Shown here one piece after another: positions 1 to 12,117 of a stretch of 64,000 nucleotides of DNA. Position numbers and translations under genes: made by a program. How positions within the stretch are numbered: the first letter of the stretch is position 1; each line of letters starts with the position of its first letter. The stretch is from assembly GCA_022925895.1 (NCBI GenBank), contig JAKSYS010000216.1:1-64000 (forward strand), in the 5' to 3' direction. This stretch comes from Fragilaria crotonensis (Eukaryota; Bacillariophyta; Fragilariophyceae; Fragilariales; Fragilariaceae). The notes beneath the pieces were generated by a model. That model ran no database searches. It had not been told where the DNA came from and saw only the letters and a list, made by a program, of their open reading frames with translations.

Positions 1-363
1 GGTTATGAAGAACAGCTATTGCCTATTCCTGGTTTCACGCTCAAGACTATAGCTGGTTGCATCCCACGTAGACCTTAGTACAAAACATTGGCATTAACCC
101 AGTAGACTTAAAACTATCGTGCCAGACTTTATTGGTTTTTTTGTTGAAAAAGGACTAAATTGTAAGTTTTCCATGGGTGTTGTGGTAATAAAGTGCAAAC
201 AAAATTGGACTAAATTGAAAATGTCAAATGTATTTGTACTATATAGCTATATAGTCCTCCAATATATATGACATACAGTTTGACATAGTAAGAATCGAAT
301 ACGGTAATTTTTTGCACCCTACGTTGACAAATCTTTAAAATGAACTGAATTTTAATTTCACCT
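1..363. other. intergenic, nothing recognised
   Basis: AT-rich sequence with no open frame of note and no repeat. It lies downstream of the minus-strand acid phosphatase remnant and probably holds its 3' flank. Confidence 0.5.
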
Positions 364-1810
364 TCAATTTATTATTATATCAGACGAGTCCAAGCTGATG
401 CGTTTGTCAGGATCGATAGCTTCTATATCGACATCCTTTGCAGTTTTCTTAGTCATCACTTTTTGGAAAATAGCATACATCAATACGCCAAGTGCAATTC
501 CCCCGAAGAGTGCTACAATCAATGGCCCAACTGAGATGGAACAAGTCGCCGAACCAGCAGATGCTGTTGTAGTATCTCGTGGTGACAGTGCATCGAGTTT
601 GACCTCGAGACACACGTCAGCAGACTCATTTCGCATTGGCCACACCATTCTTCCAGCGATGTGAAACTCATCGTGGACAAAAGTTGTGTAAAATCGCCCA
701 AGGAACAGCTAGATGCTCCTGACAAGGTCCTTCTGAAAGCGAACAGTCGTTGCATTTGGCAAATCAGCTTCCTTGTACAGCATGTTTACCGAGTACACTC
801 CTGTTTCAGTATCGTTGTACAATTCAAATATCAAGGCATCGCTATACGGGAATAACTTCATTGGACGGTGGTAATACATTCAGCTGCAAATACCGACAAA
901 ATAGTCGGATAGTGTGCCGAGTAATGAAAAATTTGCGAAAGCCTTTGACATCGGATGCGTTTGTTCCTGGACTGAAGCCACTGGTACTGCCTCCCATGCG
1001 TTGATGAATTTGAAGCAAGGGTTGCCTCCCAGCAAATCTCCTGCGGTCGTGTTGGAATACCGCTGAAATTCAGCCAGATGGGTGATCGTTTGAAGTTCCA
1101 ACCAAGTGTCGTCATCCAGGGGTCAAACTCGCAATCCGTGTCATTGGTGGTGGTTGCAGCGGCACATTCTGTTTTCGCCACATTTATCAAATCAAACACA
1201 TTCCATACGTCACTGAGAGGTACGTAGCCTTCATCATTGACATACGGCTGAAATTCAGCAACCTGACCTAGGTTGTCTAACAACGGCCGGTGGTCGTCCT
1301 CCAACGTTTTCAGGAATCGTTCGCGTATAGATTGGCCAAAGCGTCAAGATAGGCGGGGCACTTGTCATAGGCGCGGATGAATATGTCATTGCGAGTGCCC
1401 TTCATGTAGATTGGAATGCCTGGGTATAAATTGGATGGCAACAAGCTATCTTTGGATGTCCGATTGGCAGGAGGATAAAGCCCCAAAGTGAGCGAGTTTG
1501 CCGATGAAATGGTACGTTCTAAATCTGAGGATTCAAAGCGCACATGAGTTGCGACATAATCGCCCAGTAACGGAACATCAACGGCATAACGTTGTCGCAA
1601 CCAAGTCCCTAGTTTGTAGTGTTGCAATTCTCCCAAGGGGGTCAGAATGGGATTTGTTGTTTCCACCAGAGTTGATCCTTTCTTTTCGAGCGCGGTACGC
1701 GATCCGTGTCGGGTAATGACTTGAACCTGTATAAGTTCGGGAATTGCGACTGCTAGAGATGCCGATAGCAGCACACATATTGTGGCGATGGGAACGAAGT
1801 GAAGTGACAT
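364..1810 (-). pseudogene. histidine acid phosphatase, disrupted
   Basis: The frame starting at 1810 encodes a signal peptide (about residues 1-22) followed by ITRHGSRT (RHGSR at residues 34-38), the phosphohistidine loop of branch-2 histidine acid phosphatases. Later parts of the fold follow in other frames: a GGNPCFKF segment near 1010, FHYSAHYPT (the SAHD-like catalytic motif, with Y for D) near 915, and PYSDALIFELY near 830. A C-terminal membrane helix (about 455-535) and a KK-rich tail end at 364. The reading frame changes at least four times by single-base steps (about 1330, 1112, 922 and 888), mostly at short homopolymers, and a TAG lies in frame at 709-711. Family members are secreted or membrane-anchored phosphomonoesterases. 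It is either a pseudogene or a gene damaged by assembly indels. The family call is secure; function is doubtful. Confidence 0.75.
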
Positions 1811-3131
1811 GGTCGGTGTCGTTTGCTGAATTTGAATTTGTTCGAACTTCGGGTCTGACCTTTACAAAGCTGAACAAGCCGGACTTGTGAACAACGAAGA
1901 AGAGAGTGATTTCGCATTTGTTGAATTGCCGCTTGACGGCTCAGGCCATTCTGCCGGCGTTTTCGTGGAAAGAAGATCCGAAAAGTTGCGAATTTGTGAT
2001 CGATGGACAATTACGTCATATATAGTCGTATCGTTGTGGTACTCAGGTTGAGGTACAAAAAGTGCAGATGGCAGATGGCAGATGGCATGCTCATGTAATT
2101 CTGACCATGACTGCTATCGTAGCTAGTAGTAGTAGTAGTTATTCTGGTACTTGTACTATGCACTATGATTGGGCGAGTCATGACTCTGAACTCTGGACTC
2201 TGGACCGCTTTTGACACTCATTTCTAATTTCTACAGCTGTACACAGTGCAACATATAAGCAAAAGCAGACACGGTGCTTGGTTTTTATCTGTACTACTAA
2301 TCGGGTACCGGGTAGTCCAGTACTCAACTTCCTCGTACCAGTAACCAGTATTTTGTCTCAACGGTTGCCATCTGGTGGGGAACACTTGTTTTGAAAAAGG
2401 TCTTCCATGCGCAGATTATTTGTACCGGTACCCGTGACCAGAGAACACGCTCAGGTGCGTTTCCGCTTGTCATTGACGATACAGAAATAGACGACGCTAC
2501 TACTGTAGCGTCCGAGGAACATGACTCTTGTTTTTGCTTGAACTTCATCGAGTTGCACTCTATCAATAATCAATAGTACCCTCGCCGATAGATATGACCC
2601 CGAACGACGATGACAACTCGACCTTCACGATTCCGGCCTCTATGTGACATTTAGTGTCCTCAATTTGCGCTCTTCGCCAACGTCAACTCATATCACGGAA
2701 CGTCCGGTAAATGACGGTATTTATTCTGGAATTATTGAGCTAACTTTTTCGTTTTCGGGCCGTTGTTCGGGCCGGGACTTGATTCATGCTAGGTAATCCG
2801 ATTAGTATAATAATAGAACTTCGACGTCAGCCAATCGAAAGCGGGGTGTCATCCTTCAGAAACAGGTTGCAGTTGGCCTTCTCCGCACGATTTTGCTCAC
2901 GACCTGCTTTGATTTGTTACTTCTTCGCAGAACACAAAACTGCAACTCACGTTTAACGGAAGTATCACTACGTGCCTGTACCTACTAGTACTCTACTAGC
3001 AGTACATACAAGTTCTTTGGCGTGAAAGGACTGCTCTGTGCCACAAACGTTGTCGAAGATTACACAGAGCAACATCCAAAAACCATTTACCCATAAAAAC
3101 AGATTTCGATCTACTCCATTTCGTTTTTTCC
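1811..3131. other. divergent intergenic region
   Basis: Lies between the minus-strand phosphatase and the plus-strand lactonase, so it should hold both promoters. A short repeat of GCAGATGGCAGATG is at 2064-2086 and a run of TAGTAG at about 2123-2138. No convincing coding sequence or transposon ends were found. Confidence 0.5.
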
Positions 3132-5019
3132 ATGCAGCTACTTCGCTCCTTGACGACGAACTCAAGTGACAGCGGTGTCATTCTCCCTCAGGATTCTATG
3201 GAGGATGGTGCCGATCAACTCTTCTTTGTGACGTCGTACTCGGTTTCGACAAACTCGGTAAGCTTCAACGATTTCGCAGGATATCTTAAATCGCGGATGG
3301 TAATTCAACTGCTACGGAGTAACTGACTACCTGATGTTACACGTTAACACTACAATGATCCTATGAGCATATCACTCACCCTTTCTCCTCTCGATCTTAG
3401 CTCACGGCCCCCGAGGAACTCAAGCCAAACAGTGCATCTACGTCTTTCGCTTTCACCCTTCTGACGGAAGCATGTTGCTTCTCAATAAGTTTGGAAACAA
3501 GGAAGATGTCATGAACCCGGCCTTTTCTCGCTTTCATCCCAAACTTGACGTTGTCTGTAAGTGTCGCTGTCGTTAGTTCGCCGTACTACATATAAACTTG
3601 ATCCATCTGTTGAAACTTCTTGCTCACGAATTTCGACATTTCGAAAACACTCCGACGCAGACACATGCACCGAAAACTGCCTCGAAAATGGTCAAGTCGT
3701 TGCGTATAAACTCGGCGTGGAGGGCCAACTCGAAAAATAGGCCAAGTTGATGCCGGAGGCACTTCGACATGCTACCTTACTCGATCACGGACAGAAGAAT
3801 ATGCTGGTTGTCAATTACTGGAACTCGACGCTTGCTGTCGTCCCGTTAGATCCCAGGACTGGAAATTTTGCCGGCCCCATCCATTCCATTTACGACCCTA
3901 ACGAAGGAAAGGACATGAAGGCAGCACCCAAGAAGAAGGGTGGGGTGAACCATTCTCACAATGACGACAGCACTATCAAGGCACGCCAAGCTGATCCACA
4001 TTCTCATGCGCTGGTACTCGATCCTTTTGTCGGCACTGTCGCCTACGTTCCAGACTTGGGAAAAGATTTGATTCGAGAGTTCTTCTATAACAAGAAAACT
4101 GGATCCATTGATTTAGAACTCAACATTATGCCTAGTGGTCTTTGCACTGGACATGCAGATGGACCCCGTTATTTTGAGTTCCATCCAACTTTGGATATCG
4201 GTTATGTTGTCAATGAACTGAGTTCAACGGTGAGTCGTCTGTTGCACCCTTCCCATTATTTAAAATTATTTCGTGAAACAAATATTCTCACACTTTGATT
4301 TTTTCCAGATTGCAGTGTTTGCGGTTGATCGTCAGTTACTTCAAGAAATCAATCTTGCGGCTGAAAATGGTGAGCCAATGGAACGTTTCAAGGGGCGCAC
4401 AACCCTGAGGTTGATTCAGTCCATCAAGACAATCCCCGCTGCTTTTAGTACCACAATGAATACCTGTGGACGTATCTGCGTTCACAAGAACGGTCGCTTC
4501 GTCATTGTCTCAAACCGTGGTCATGAGTCTATCGCAATCTTCCGCGTCAGAACGAAGGGCCCCAATCGCGGCCAGCTGGGTCTCGTGGGATACTATCATA
4601 CGCGCGGAGAAACACCTCGCCACTTTCAGTTTGACTCTTCTGGACAGTTCCTTGTTGTGGCGAACCAGGACACTGACTCTGTCGCTGTGTTCTCTTTCAA
4701 CCTAAGTTCAGGTGAACTCAAGTATACTGGTCACGAATATCGTGTCCCATCGCCCAATTTCATTTGCAGCTGCCCAATCCGCGACAGTGACCACATGCCC
4801 GCGGCAGTGTCGCTCCAAGAATCGATGAAAGTACCCAGTACCTTGAGTGGAATCAATTCCATGATGAGACCTGATCGTCTCGATTCTGATTTGGATGAGT
4901 CAGATGGTAGCACCATGGCCGTCAATGACACTGAGGCACTCCAAAAGCAGCTTGCCGAAGCTCTTCGTCAAGTGGAGGATTTGAGAGCTCAGCTCACCGG
5001 CTTGACTGTTCGCGCATGA
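3132..5019 (+). CDS. lactonase / 6-phosphogluconolactonase-like beta-propeller protein, spliced
   Basis: Four exons are visible: about 3132-3257, 3401-3556, 3661-4229 and 4309-5019. The introns have GT-AG ends (gtaagc, gtaagt, gtgagt donors). The product resembles the 7-bladed lactonase family: YVFRFHPSDGSMLL, FSRFHPKLDVV, NYWNSTLAVVPLDP, DPHSHALVLDPF, VPDLGKDLIREF, GPRYFEFHP, NTCGRICVH, VSNRGHESIAIF, TPRHFQFD, VANQDTDSVAVFS. These are the repeating blade motifs. The last 30 residues form a coiled coil after an acidic linker. Family members hydrolyse sugar lactones or act as sugar-binding propellers; the substrate is not known here. Two reading-frame breaks lie in exon 3, one in an A-run at 3733-3737 and one near 3781. 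The exon 1/2 junction is one base out of phase. Start choice is uncertain; an internal Met at about 3198 is an alternative. Confidence 0.72.
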
Positions 5020-5373
5020 GATGTCAACGACCGGAAAGAGACTAGAGGTGGAGACTATAATGCACGCAGATACACGATTATTTAATTTTCAAGAGGTGGA
5101 AATAGATGGAAGCAAACGTAAAAGTAGTAATTACAGTTTATACAATTTGGATGTCATGAGGTTTGTCTTCAAAGCTGCAGTAGCTACACCAACAACCAGG
5201 TATTGACGGAGAGCTTGCATCATCACCATTCCCTGCTGCGATTGTCGCTGGCAGGATGAACCAAACGTACAGGGTCTTCCAATGGTGTTTGCAACAAGTC
5301 ACAAACCTTGTGCGAACGACAAGGCGAGCATAGCGACGACGTGCAAAACTTAATCACGGCGTCATGTCATTTA
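5020..5373. other. convergent intergenic region
   Basis: Lies between the ends of the lactonase gene (plus) and the oxidoreductase-like gene (minus). No feature beyond presumptive 3' flanks was seen. Confidence 0.5.
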
Positions 5374-6765
5374 TTATTTCCCTCTCGACAACATTTGCAA
5401 CAAGCCGGTGCCTTTCTTTTCTGGCTTGGTCAACTCGTCATAGAGCTTGTTGAGATGTTTTTCCGCCATTTCTGCCAACCGCAATGCTTCAATGCCCATA
5501 CGTATCGAAGGCAATATTTCGGTCGATTCGTCCATGAGACTTCGCACCAACCGCCGTTTCAATTTCAAATCACAATTGCCATGAAAATGATCAAATTGTT
5601 GTAGGACTCGTCCTTGATCATCGGCCACAACACCCAAACACGCCGCGACGGGTGCATTCCGATCCACCACGACACTCACTTGAACGCCCGAATGGGTGTA
5701 AACACAAAAGGCGGCACGAATGAAATCGGTAATTCCATCAATAGTCCGTCGTTCCGTCAGACCTGGATTGACTTGCCACCGTGCGACCGATTCGAGTTTG
5801 ACACCAAAGTACATGACACAAATGACCATCTCGTCGAGGGCCGTCGTGTGGAGCAATCGACCGCGCGAAAAGACTTCTGCCATGTGCGCCAAGGCAATGT
5901 CTTGTTTGTGATACCACGTGACTTTGGGTTCCATGCTGGATGCAACATTTAATGTTCGTTGTACGTACGGGGCCACGACGCGGGGTAAATTCAAGTAAAT
6001 GGGACAGGCGTGGTCGTTGGAACATGCCTGCAGTGCTTGTAGGGATTTGTGAGTAATGGTTCCGGGAAGGTCGAGGAGTAGTGCCGAAGGTGGATGGAAG
6101 AGATCCATGATTTGAAAGACATCATGAAGACGTGTGGATCCCAAAATGAACAAGTTTGGTTGGGGTACTGAGAGATCCGATATTTTAGTATGCAATCGAA
6201 TGTTTCGAGTGCGACATTGAATAAGGAGACTCTCATCCGTACGACCAGAATTGATAATGGAGTGTATGCGGCATGATGTAATGAGTGAGAATTGTTGCAA
6301 ATGTTCCCAACCAGGTTGATAGGGAGCACAGTCCCCAATGATGACAACGTTCAAGTGTCGATTGGGACGCGTTTGAGGTGGCGGCGGTGGTGATGGTGGC
6401 GGAGGAGGAGGTGGAGATGGAGGCGCGTAGACTGGTGTAGGGATTGGCGCAGGTGCATGTGATCGTGCTTGATTGGCCCGTAGTCTTGGATTCATTTGGA
6501 TCAATACATCTTGCATTGTCGAGTTCTCAGATAGTTTATGCCCAAGAGCATAATACTCGCAAATGGTTCTAAACTTGCGTACAAAGACAGGCTTGACAGT
6601 GGGTGGAAAATCGACATCCTTGGTTGAAAGAAAGGCGAGATCATCCAACGAATAAACTCCTGCTCGACGCAACGATGTTTCCATCATGTGGACGACGGCT
6701 TCATCTGGAATATCAAGTAATCGCCAGAGTGGACCGTAGGTTCTTGAGGAGTTGAAGCCACTCAT
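5374..6765 (-). CDS. degenerate Gfo/Idh/MocA-like protein with N-terminal domain and polyproline linker
   Basis: A 463-residue single-exon frame. Residues 1-102 form an all-helical-looking N-terminal domain that I do not recognise. Residues 103-134 are almost pure proline/alanine/serine. From residue 138 a Rossmann-like beginning follows (LNVVIIGDC, then an alpha/beta alternation). The C-terminus (GIEALRLAEMAEKHL) matches the usual end of Gfo/Idh/MocA NAD(P)-dependent oxidoreductases. The glycine-rich GxGxxG nucleotide motif is absent (VIIGDCAP instead), and the usual EKP catalytic-lysine motif is not evident. The protein may therefore be a catalytically dead or repurposed fold. The minus-strand ATG at 6765 is the first Met of the frame. 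No targeting peptide is obvious. The family call is an inference from fold-like landmarks. Confidence 0.6.
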   Translation of the reverse strand: MSGFNSSRTYGPLWRLLDIPDEAVVHMMETSLRRAGVYSLDDLAFLSTKDVDFPPTVKPVFVRKFRTICEYYALGHKLSENSTMQDVLIQMNPRLRANQARSHAPAPIPTPVYAPPSPPPPPPPSPPPPPQTRPNRHLNVVIIGDCAPYQPGWEHLQQFSLITSCRIHSIINSGRTDESLLIQCRTRNIRLHTKISDLSVPQPNLFILGSTRLHDVFQIMDLFHPPSALLLDLPGTITHKSLQALQACSNDHACPIYLNLPRVVAPYVQRTLNVASSMEPKVTWYHKQDIALAHMAEVFSRGRLLHTTALDEMVICVMYFGVKLESVARWQVNPGLTERRTIDGITDFIRAAFCVYTHSGVQVSVVVDRNAPVAACLGVVADDQGRVLQQFDHFHGNCDLKLKRRLVRSLMDESTEILPSIRMGIEALRLAEMAEKHLNKLYDELTKPEKKGTGLLQMLSRGK

Positions 6766-7411
6766 GTCTCTTATTCTTCCTTGTTGTGGTTGTTGTTACT
6801 GCTATAATAGACTGCTGGATTGTACTGCAGAGTACTCGAGTAGATTGCCAGGCTTCTCAATCGGTGCAACAAATTGCAATGGAACACACTCCAGTCTCCA
6901 CAAATGTGCACTTTCTCAACGCATCTCAGCACTCACACTCACTCCAATGCCTCCAGCGCTACCAACTGTACTGCAATGCTAATCGTGTGACTATCGTGTG
7001 GTAGTAGTAAATACTGGAGTAGGTAATGCAGTACGGCACCGGTATTCGATAATAGGTATGCTGTACGCAGTATGCAGTACGCAGTAATAGGTATACAGTA
7101 TACAGTAAGAGTGTACGGGGTGATCTGAAACGTCACAGTTGCGTAAAGCTGCATATGGTGTGCGTGTGGCCTTCATATGGAGCACATATGATAGATATGA
7201 TATGCATATGACACAAAAAGTGCGGGGAAAACGAGTATTGAACGTTACGGAGCAAACCAACGACTGTATTAAGACTTTTTTAATTTGCGAAAGCGGGATT
7301 TTCGGACAATGTTGTACCCAAAATCTTCTGATTCTAGCGATGACGAGTTTTTCGGACAATTGCTGACATACAATGTCTTGCAGCTATGGCTGGATGCATA
7401 TTTTGGGTACA
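6766..7411. other. intergenic with short GTA-type repeats
   Basis: Upstream flank of the 5374-6765 gene. At about 7055-7110 there are repeated TATGCAGTACGCAGTA-like units, and at 7150-7210 repeated CATATG motifs. No gene was recognised. Confidence 0.45.
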
Positions 7412-8851
7412 CTAGGTAGCTCCACGTAGGCCTAGTATTGTTTTTTTGTTTCTGACCATAGAAAGGATACGAAGCCTACGGTACAGCCACTGAATTGGTG
7501 AATTAATCGGGATTCCACGCATGCTGAGCCACGATAAATCCCAATGGTGGCAGTGGAAAAGGCCAATGAACAAGAACATGTAAAAGGCGTTCAAGTGTTT
7601 GAGAGCCGCCTGCGATGTGAGCGCCAGCGTGACGAGAACTGTGCCTAGTAGCTACTGGGTCAAGATAACAAGATTCTTTGTGAGCAGCCAGACCAAAAAT
7701 GAGCCCACGGTCGAACTACCAAAATTCCTTCCCCTCCGCCACGGTTGTACCAGCCAGTTACACGTTCTTGCTCTCTGCAAGATCTGCATCTGCATTACTT
7801 ATCTTGTCGAGTCCAAGTTTCGCAGCAGCAGCAGCGGCAGCCAAAACATCGGCCTGCAAAATGCATTTCCTATCAAGATTAATGTGGAAGCCCTGCCATG
7901 GACCATGACCTCCATTTCGCCTTCTGTTTTGTCCAGCTTTCCTAGTAGCTAGCACGCCGTATGTGAAGGAACCACTCAGATACGGTAGCGAAGAAACAAA
8001 TTGTTTAATAGCCGTTGTTTTGCAGTACCCTGCCTGAGCACCCTTCCCCTTGAAGAACTGGTTCCACGGTTTACCAGTATAGTAGACCTGACAAGACACG
8101 ATATGGCAGGTTCGAAGAACATACAGCGTCAGCACCAGTTCACATCAGTGCTTCCTCCAAGGATCTCTTTGTAGTCAGTCCAAAAAGCCCGGACCCCCTT
8201 CTTGGCAACTTCCGATTCTCACACAAAGAATGTAATTCTGGTTCCCAGTTGTGTCACCGTTGACTCAACCAAGTTGCAATGTTACTGATCCGTCCTCATC
8301 CCAGCTGCGACAACTTGTAAAGACTGCAAAATGGCGACCCTTCCCTGTGGCGAGTATGGTGCATTCACTATCAGTCACAATACAATATACTGTGCCTCCA
8401 ATGGGTTTGGTACCCTCTGCAACCATAGTTTTAACCTCGATATCGCCAACCACGAAAACCCTGCGCAACCGTCTGCTATCCTTTCTTGAGGATCGTTCGC
8501 ATCTAATAAAAGAGTCTTTGCAGGACAAGGATGGCACAGTTGAGTCAATCCCACCTAACATGATTGCACCTGAATGCCCGATAACAGGCCATTCAGTTGC
8601 CCGTTTGAAAGGAGGCACCACAAGACGGGATGAGGAAGAAACCTGGCACTCCAGACTGATACGATGTTCACAATGCATACGGCTAACTTTTGTGAAGGCG
8701 TAGATCCCAGCCAACAGCGCCTCCTCTCCATATTTTCAAAGGGACTCAACTGAAGTCCTCGGGAATCACACCACCCAAGACGACATGAAATCTTTGTTTC
8801 TAAAATACAGATTCTTGTAGTACAGCACGAATGGGTGAGTTCAAAGTTCAA
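7412..8851 (-). pseudogene. possible decayed coding region, unrecognised
   Basis: Two minus-strand open segments (8265-8714 and 7758-8135) have protein-like composition: one with a beta-rich stretch VGDIEVKTMVAEGTK and VYCIVTDSECTILATG, the other with YCKTTAIKQF and GSFTYGVLATRKAGQNRRR. They lie in consistent order and orientation, and further plausible peptide follows towards 7600 in another frame. No intact gene links them and I do not recognise a family. They may be remains of a transposase or host gene, or chance frames. Confidence 0.25.
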
Positions 8852-10071
8852 ATCAAGGTAGCCTTCTCCTCACTCTTGCAAGGTTGTGATGTGCATCAAT
8901 ATGGATCGTGAATCTTGACATTGTGACATCATGACTTACTAGTTGTTGTAAAAGACCCGCTGTCGTCGATGTCGTCTACCCGTGCATGATCGAGTAGAAA
9001 TTGGATTGGTCGAGAATCATTCAAATCTGCGTTCTCTGTGGAGCTTCAGCATGTTTCCACTCATGATGAGCAAGGAGATGGTGTATATGCAAGGCGCTCC
9101 ACGGAATATCAAGGACTGGTTGAGAAATGTGTTTTCATGGTCAATCGGTTGAGAAGCAAGTGATTTGGCGTGTAAAACTATTTGTGACAGGCGCGCACTA
9201 AAAAAATAGTGGTACTAGTACGTAGAGCTCAACCTCGAGAATCCTCTTCGTGAATCCAGCCATAAAGTCTCGCGGTTTCTTGCAACCTTGTTGCGGAAAC
9301 CTTGCAGACTTGCAGTTGCTTGCGATCGCCGGATTTTCGGAGGATGCAAAATCTTGACGATGGAGTAAGCCAATTACAGTACCAATGACCAATGACCAAT
9401 GACCGATGACGAACAGTCTGGAGGTTCCGGAATATCTTCTTTTCGATGCTTATGTCGACCCGACCGACATGAAAATAAGTGAAAACGGTTACGACGAGTT
9501 TAGTGATTTCCAACGGAATTTCGCATGTGACATACAAACTAATTTTTTTTATTCAATATTAATACACCTATCTAAATTCGCCGTAAGCATGGATTAGTAG
9601 AAATGTGCGTACGACAAATTTGGCTGAAAAAAATGAAAGAAGGCTTTGAAAAATGCACTGTTAACGACTGGTATGACAATCCGATTTATGAATTCTTCAC
9701 GTTTGATTCTTATGGAATTACTTGAGATACTCCGACGCATTCGAATGGAATCTTTTGATTAGGAATCGTGAGGATACATATGTTTTCGAGCTGTTTCTTA
9801 AATTTTCTTAAGTTTTCTCAAACTTTCTTAAGAAACTTTAAGAAGATTTGAGTTGCTTATAAAATCTCAAATAATCTACGTGAACCTGGTAATGAAATCG
9901 CACCTTCTTAAATTTTCTTAAATAATCTCAAACTTTCTCGATCGGACGTGAGAAAAAAGAAGTTTCTCATATTTTCTTAAACTTTCTCATTCTTTCTCAA
10001 CTTTACTTAACGCAAGATTCCTATCTGTAACTCTTGTTCGAAAACAATTTGTCCGAACGATAATCTGCCAT
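8852..10071. other. intergenic region with TTTCTTAAA-type repeats
   Basis: No gene recognised. From 9777 to about 10005 there are many imperfect units of TTTCTTAAA or TTTCTCAAA on both strands. This block is bracketed by AGGAATC (9761) and GATTCCT (about 10015), so it may be a small inverted-repeat element of about 260 bp. No target duplication could be assigned. Confidence 0.4.
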
Positions 10072-11525
10072 CTAGTGTCTAAACGCCCGGGGGGGTTTCT
10101 TTAATTAACGACAAAGTTGTCTTTTTTTAAAGATGACCATTTTCGTACGTTCTGCAAGACGGTCAAGGTACATCTTGTACCATAATGAACACAAAATTCA
10201 ACATCGACAATGGCCGACCACCGGCATCAATTTCATCACATATCTTGTGCTACATTCATGAAGGATCAATTGACACCTGTTCATTATACACTGGAGAAGC
10301 TTTGTAGGTGGGTCAGAATGTTTAACTTTTGTTTTATTGTGCAGAAATTCAACAAGATTGTTGTGCACTCCGAAGAACCTTCATACCGGCAGCTACCCTT
10401 AGTCAATTCATCTCCTGTTTCATCAAAGGCTAGTCTGCTTTATCCACTGAGTCTCCAATGAAGCAAAGCTGTGAGGTTTTGTCATTGTTGGTTGTCGGTT
10501 GTGTAACAACAACACCAGCCATATACAGTTTTGCGGTCAGCACTATAGATGCTCCGGTCATCCTGCTTCTGACAGTATGAGTACGTTTGATGCTGGCGCT
10601 ATTGTCTTGATCCAGACTCACTTGGTGGCAGAAAATGTTGTGTCATAGCGACTTTGGCTGGCGTCTCATGTACAACAGGATTCGACGATGCGGCGACATC
10701 GTTCATTCGACACGAGACCAAATTGCTTCGAGGTCGTCGTGTAATGCCAATTGTTCAACATCATCCCTGTTGACAGCCACAGTAAGTATTCAAGCTTGCT
10801 CGTTGTTTCACCACCTGCATCAACCAATTACCACCGAGTGATCCTTTGTCTGGATCACATCAAATCTCGCCGGGGGTACCATGTACAATTTGGCATTCTT
10901 GCTTTTTGTTGCTTCCATTGCGGCAACATCACTTTTGCTTCAAACAATGCACCACCAACAAAGGTCTCGGGTCATCTGGTTGGACTTGAATGGTCAACAC
11001 AAGCGCTTTAAATGACAAAGGAAGTGAGAAATGGGGTGTCAATGAAATAGTGGCGCGTGATAAAAAACTTGCCTCAAATTCGTGCTCACAATTCAACAAA
11101 TAACAAAAATTAGAGATTCACACCAACTACATACCTTTCGTTTAAAGGAAGTTTAAGACGATTGCACTTGAGTGTTTTAGCTCAATCGAAGTGGAAGGTG
11201 ATGAAGTTAATGTGTTTGTTGAGGCTTCGAATGACTTGAGTTTGTGTAGCCTGCGTATCTCGAGTACTGTATATCCGGGTATTTTCCAAGCAAAAAAACT
11301 CGGAAAAATGGGCTTCAGATTAGTGTTCAAGAACGTACGTCAGAAACTGTCGCTGACTAAGATGACCCCGTTTGGCCCATGAGGTTTGACTTTATGGAGA
11401 TCACATTGGCCGTAGTAATTTGGGTGTAAATCATAAAACAACGAAGTTGAGTAGGGGCCAAAATCAATCTTTAATTAAAGATTTTACCACTAAGCAATCT
11501 TTAATTAAAGATTTCGGGCGTTTAG
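10072..11525. mobile_element. DNA transposon-like element with 18-bp terminal inverted repeats
   Basis: The 1454-bp interval begins with CTAGTGTCTAAACGCCCG and ends with its exact reverse complement (11508-11525). The similarity continues inwards as an imperfect CTTTAATTAA motif. The right end carries two copies of the palindrome AATCTTTAATTAAAGATT. Because the ends read CTAG outermost, the target duplication could be CTAG or TA; the sequence cannot separate them. Interior frames are short on both strands, with no transposase motif that I can identify. It is probably non-autonomous or decayed, superfamily unresolved. Confidence 0.65.
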
Positions 11526-12117
11526 ACACTAGGACAAAATGAAAATATTATATTGTAGAACAAGCTCGTGTGTAGGAAGGTTTGGGTGATATGGGTAGGA
11601 CACATCTAGTTAATATCCATGCAGATTATACATAGTCATTCATGATTTATACATAAAAGTCTCTGAGGTGCGTCACGTTTTGACATGAGATCTGATCGTA
11701 AATTACAGAATTTCGAGGTTGAGACATTTTCGATACGCACTGACAAATTCTACCAATCCTGTACGGAGTACGAGACACCTTTGTAGAAGGAATTCCGGAA
11801 CCTCCTGAAGTCTGAACTCTGAAGGACTGTAGTCCAGTGATACAGTACAAATCAACAGTACCTCAGTACAGTACCAGGTACACTGTATGAACAATGAACA
11901 CTAACGATGTATATGTAAATATGTATCATGTCATTCACTTTAACGCTAGAGGAAAACATGATGATCGTGTGCATGTGCATGTGCTCGGCTCCATTCTCGG
12001 ATTGTCTGCATAGAAAGTTGCTTGGCTGATCGAGAAGGAGAATATCGCATCACTGTGGTTTTGTGGATGGTGGAATATCACAAATCGGTACTCATGTACA
12101 AATACAGCAGTAGCATT
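11526..12117. other. intergenic, 3' flank of the kinase gene
   Basis: No gene recognised. It holds several GTAC-rich stretches near 11840-11885. Confidence 0.45.
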
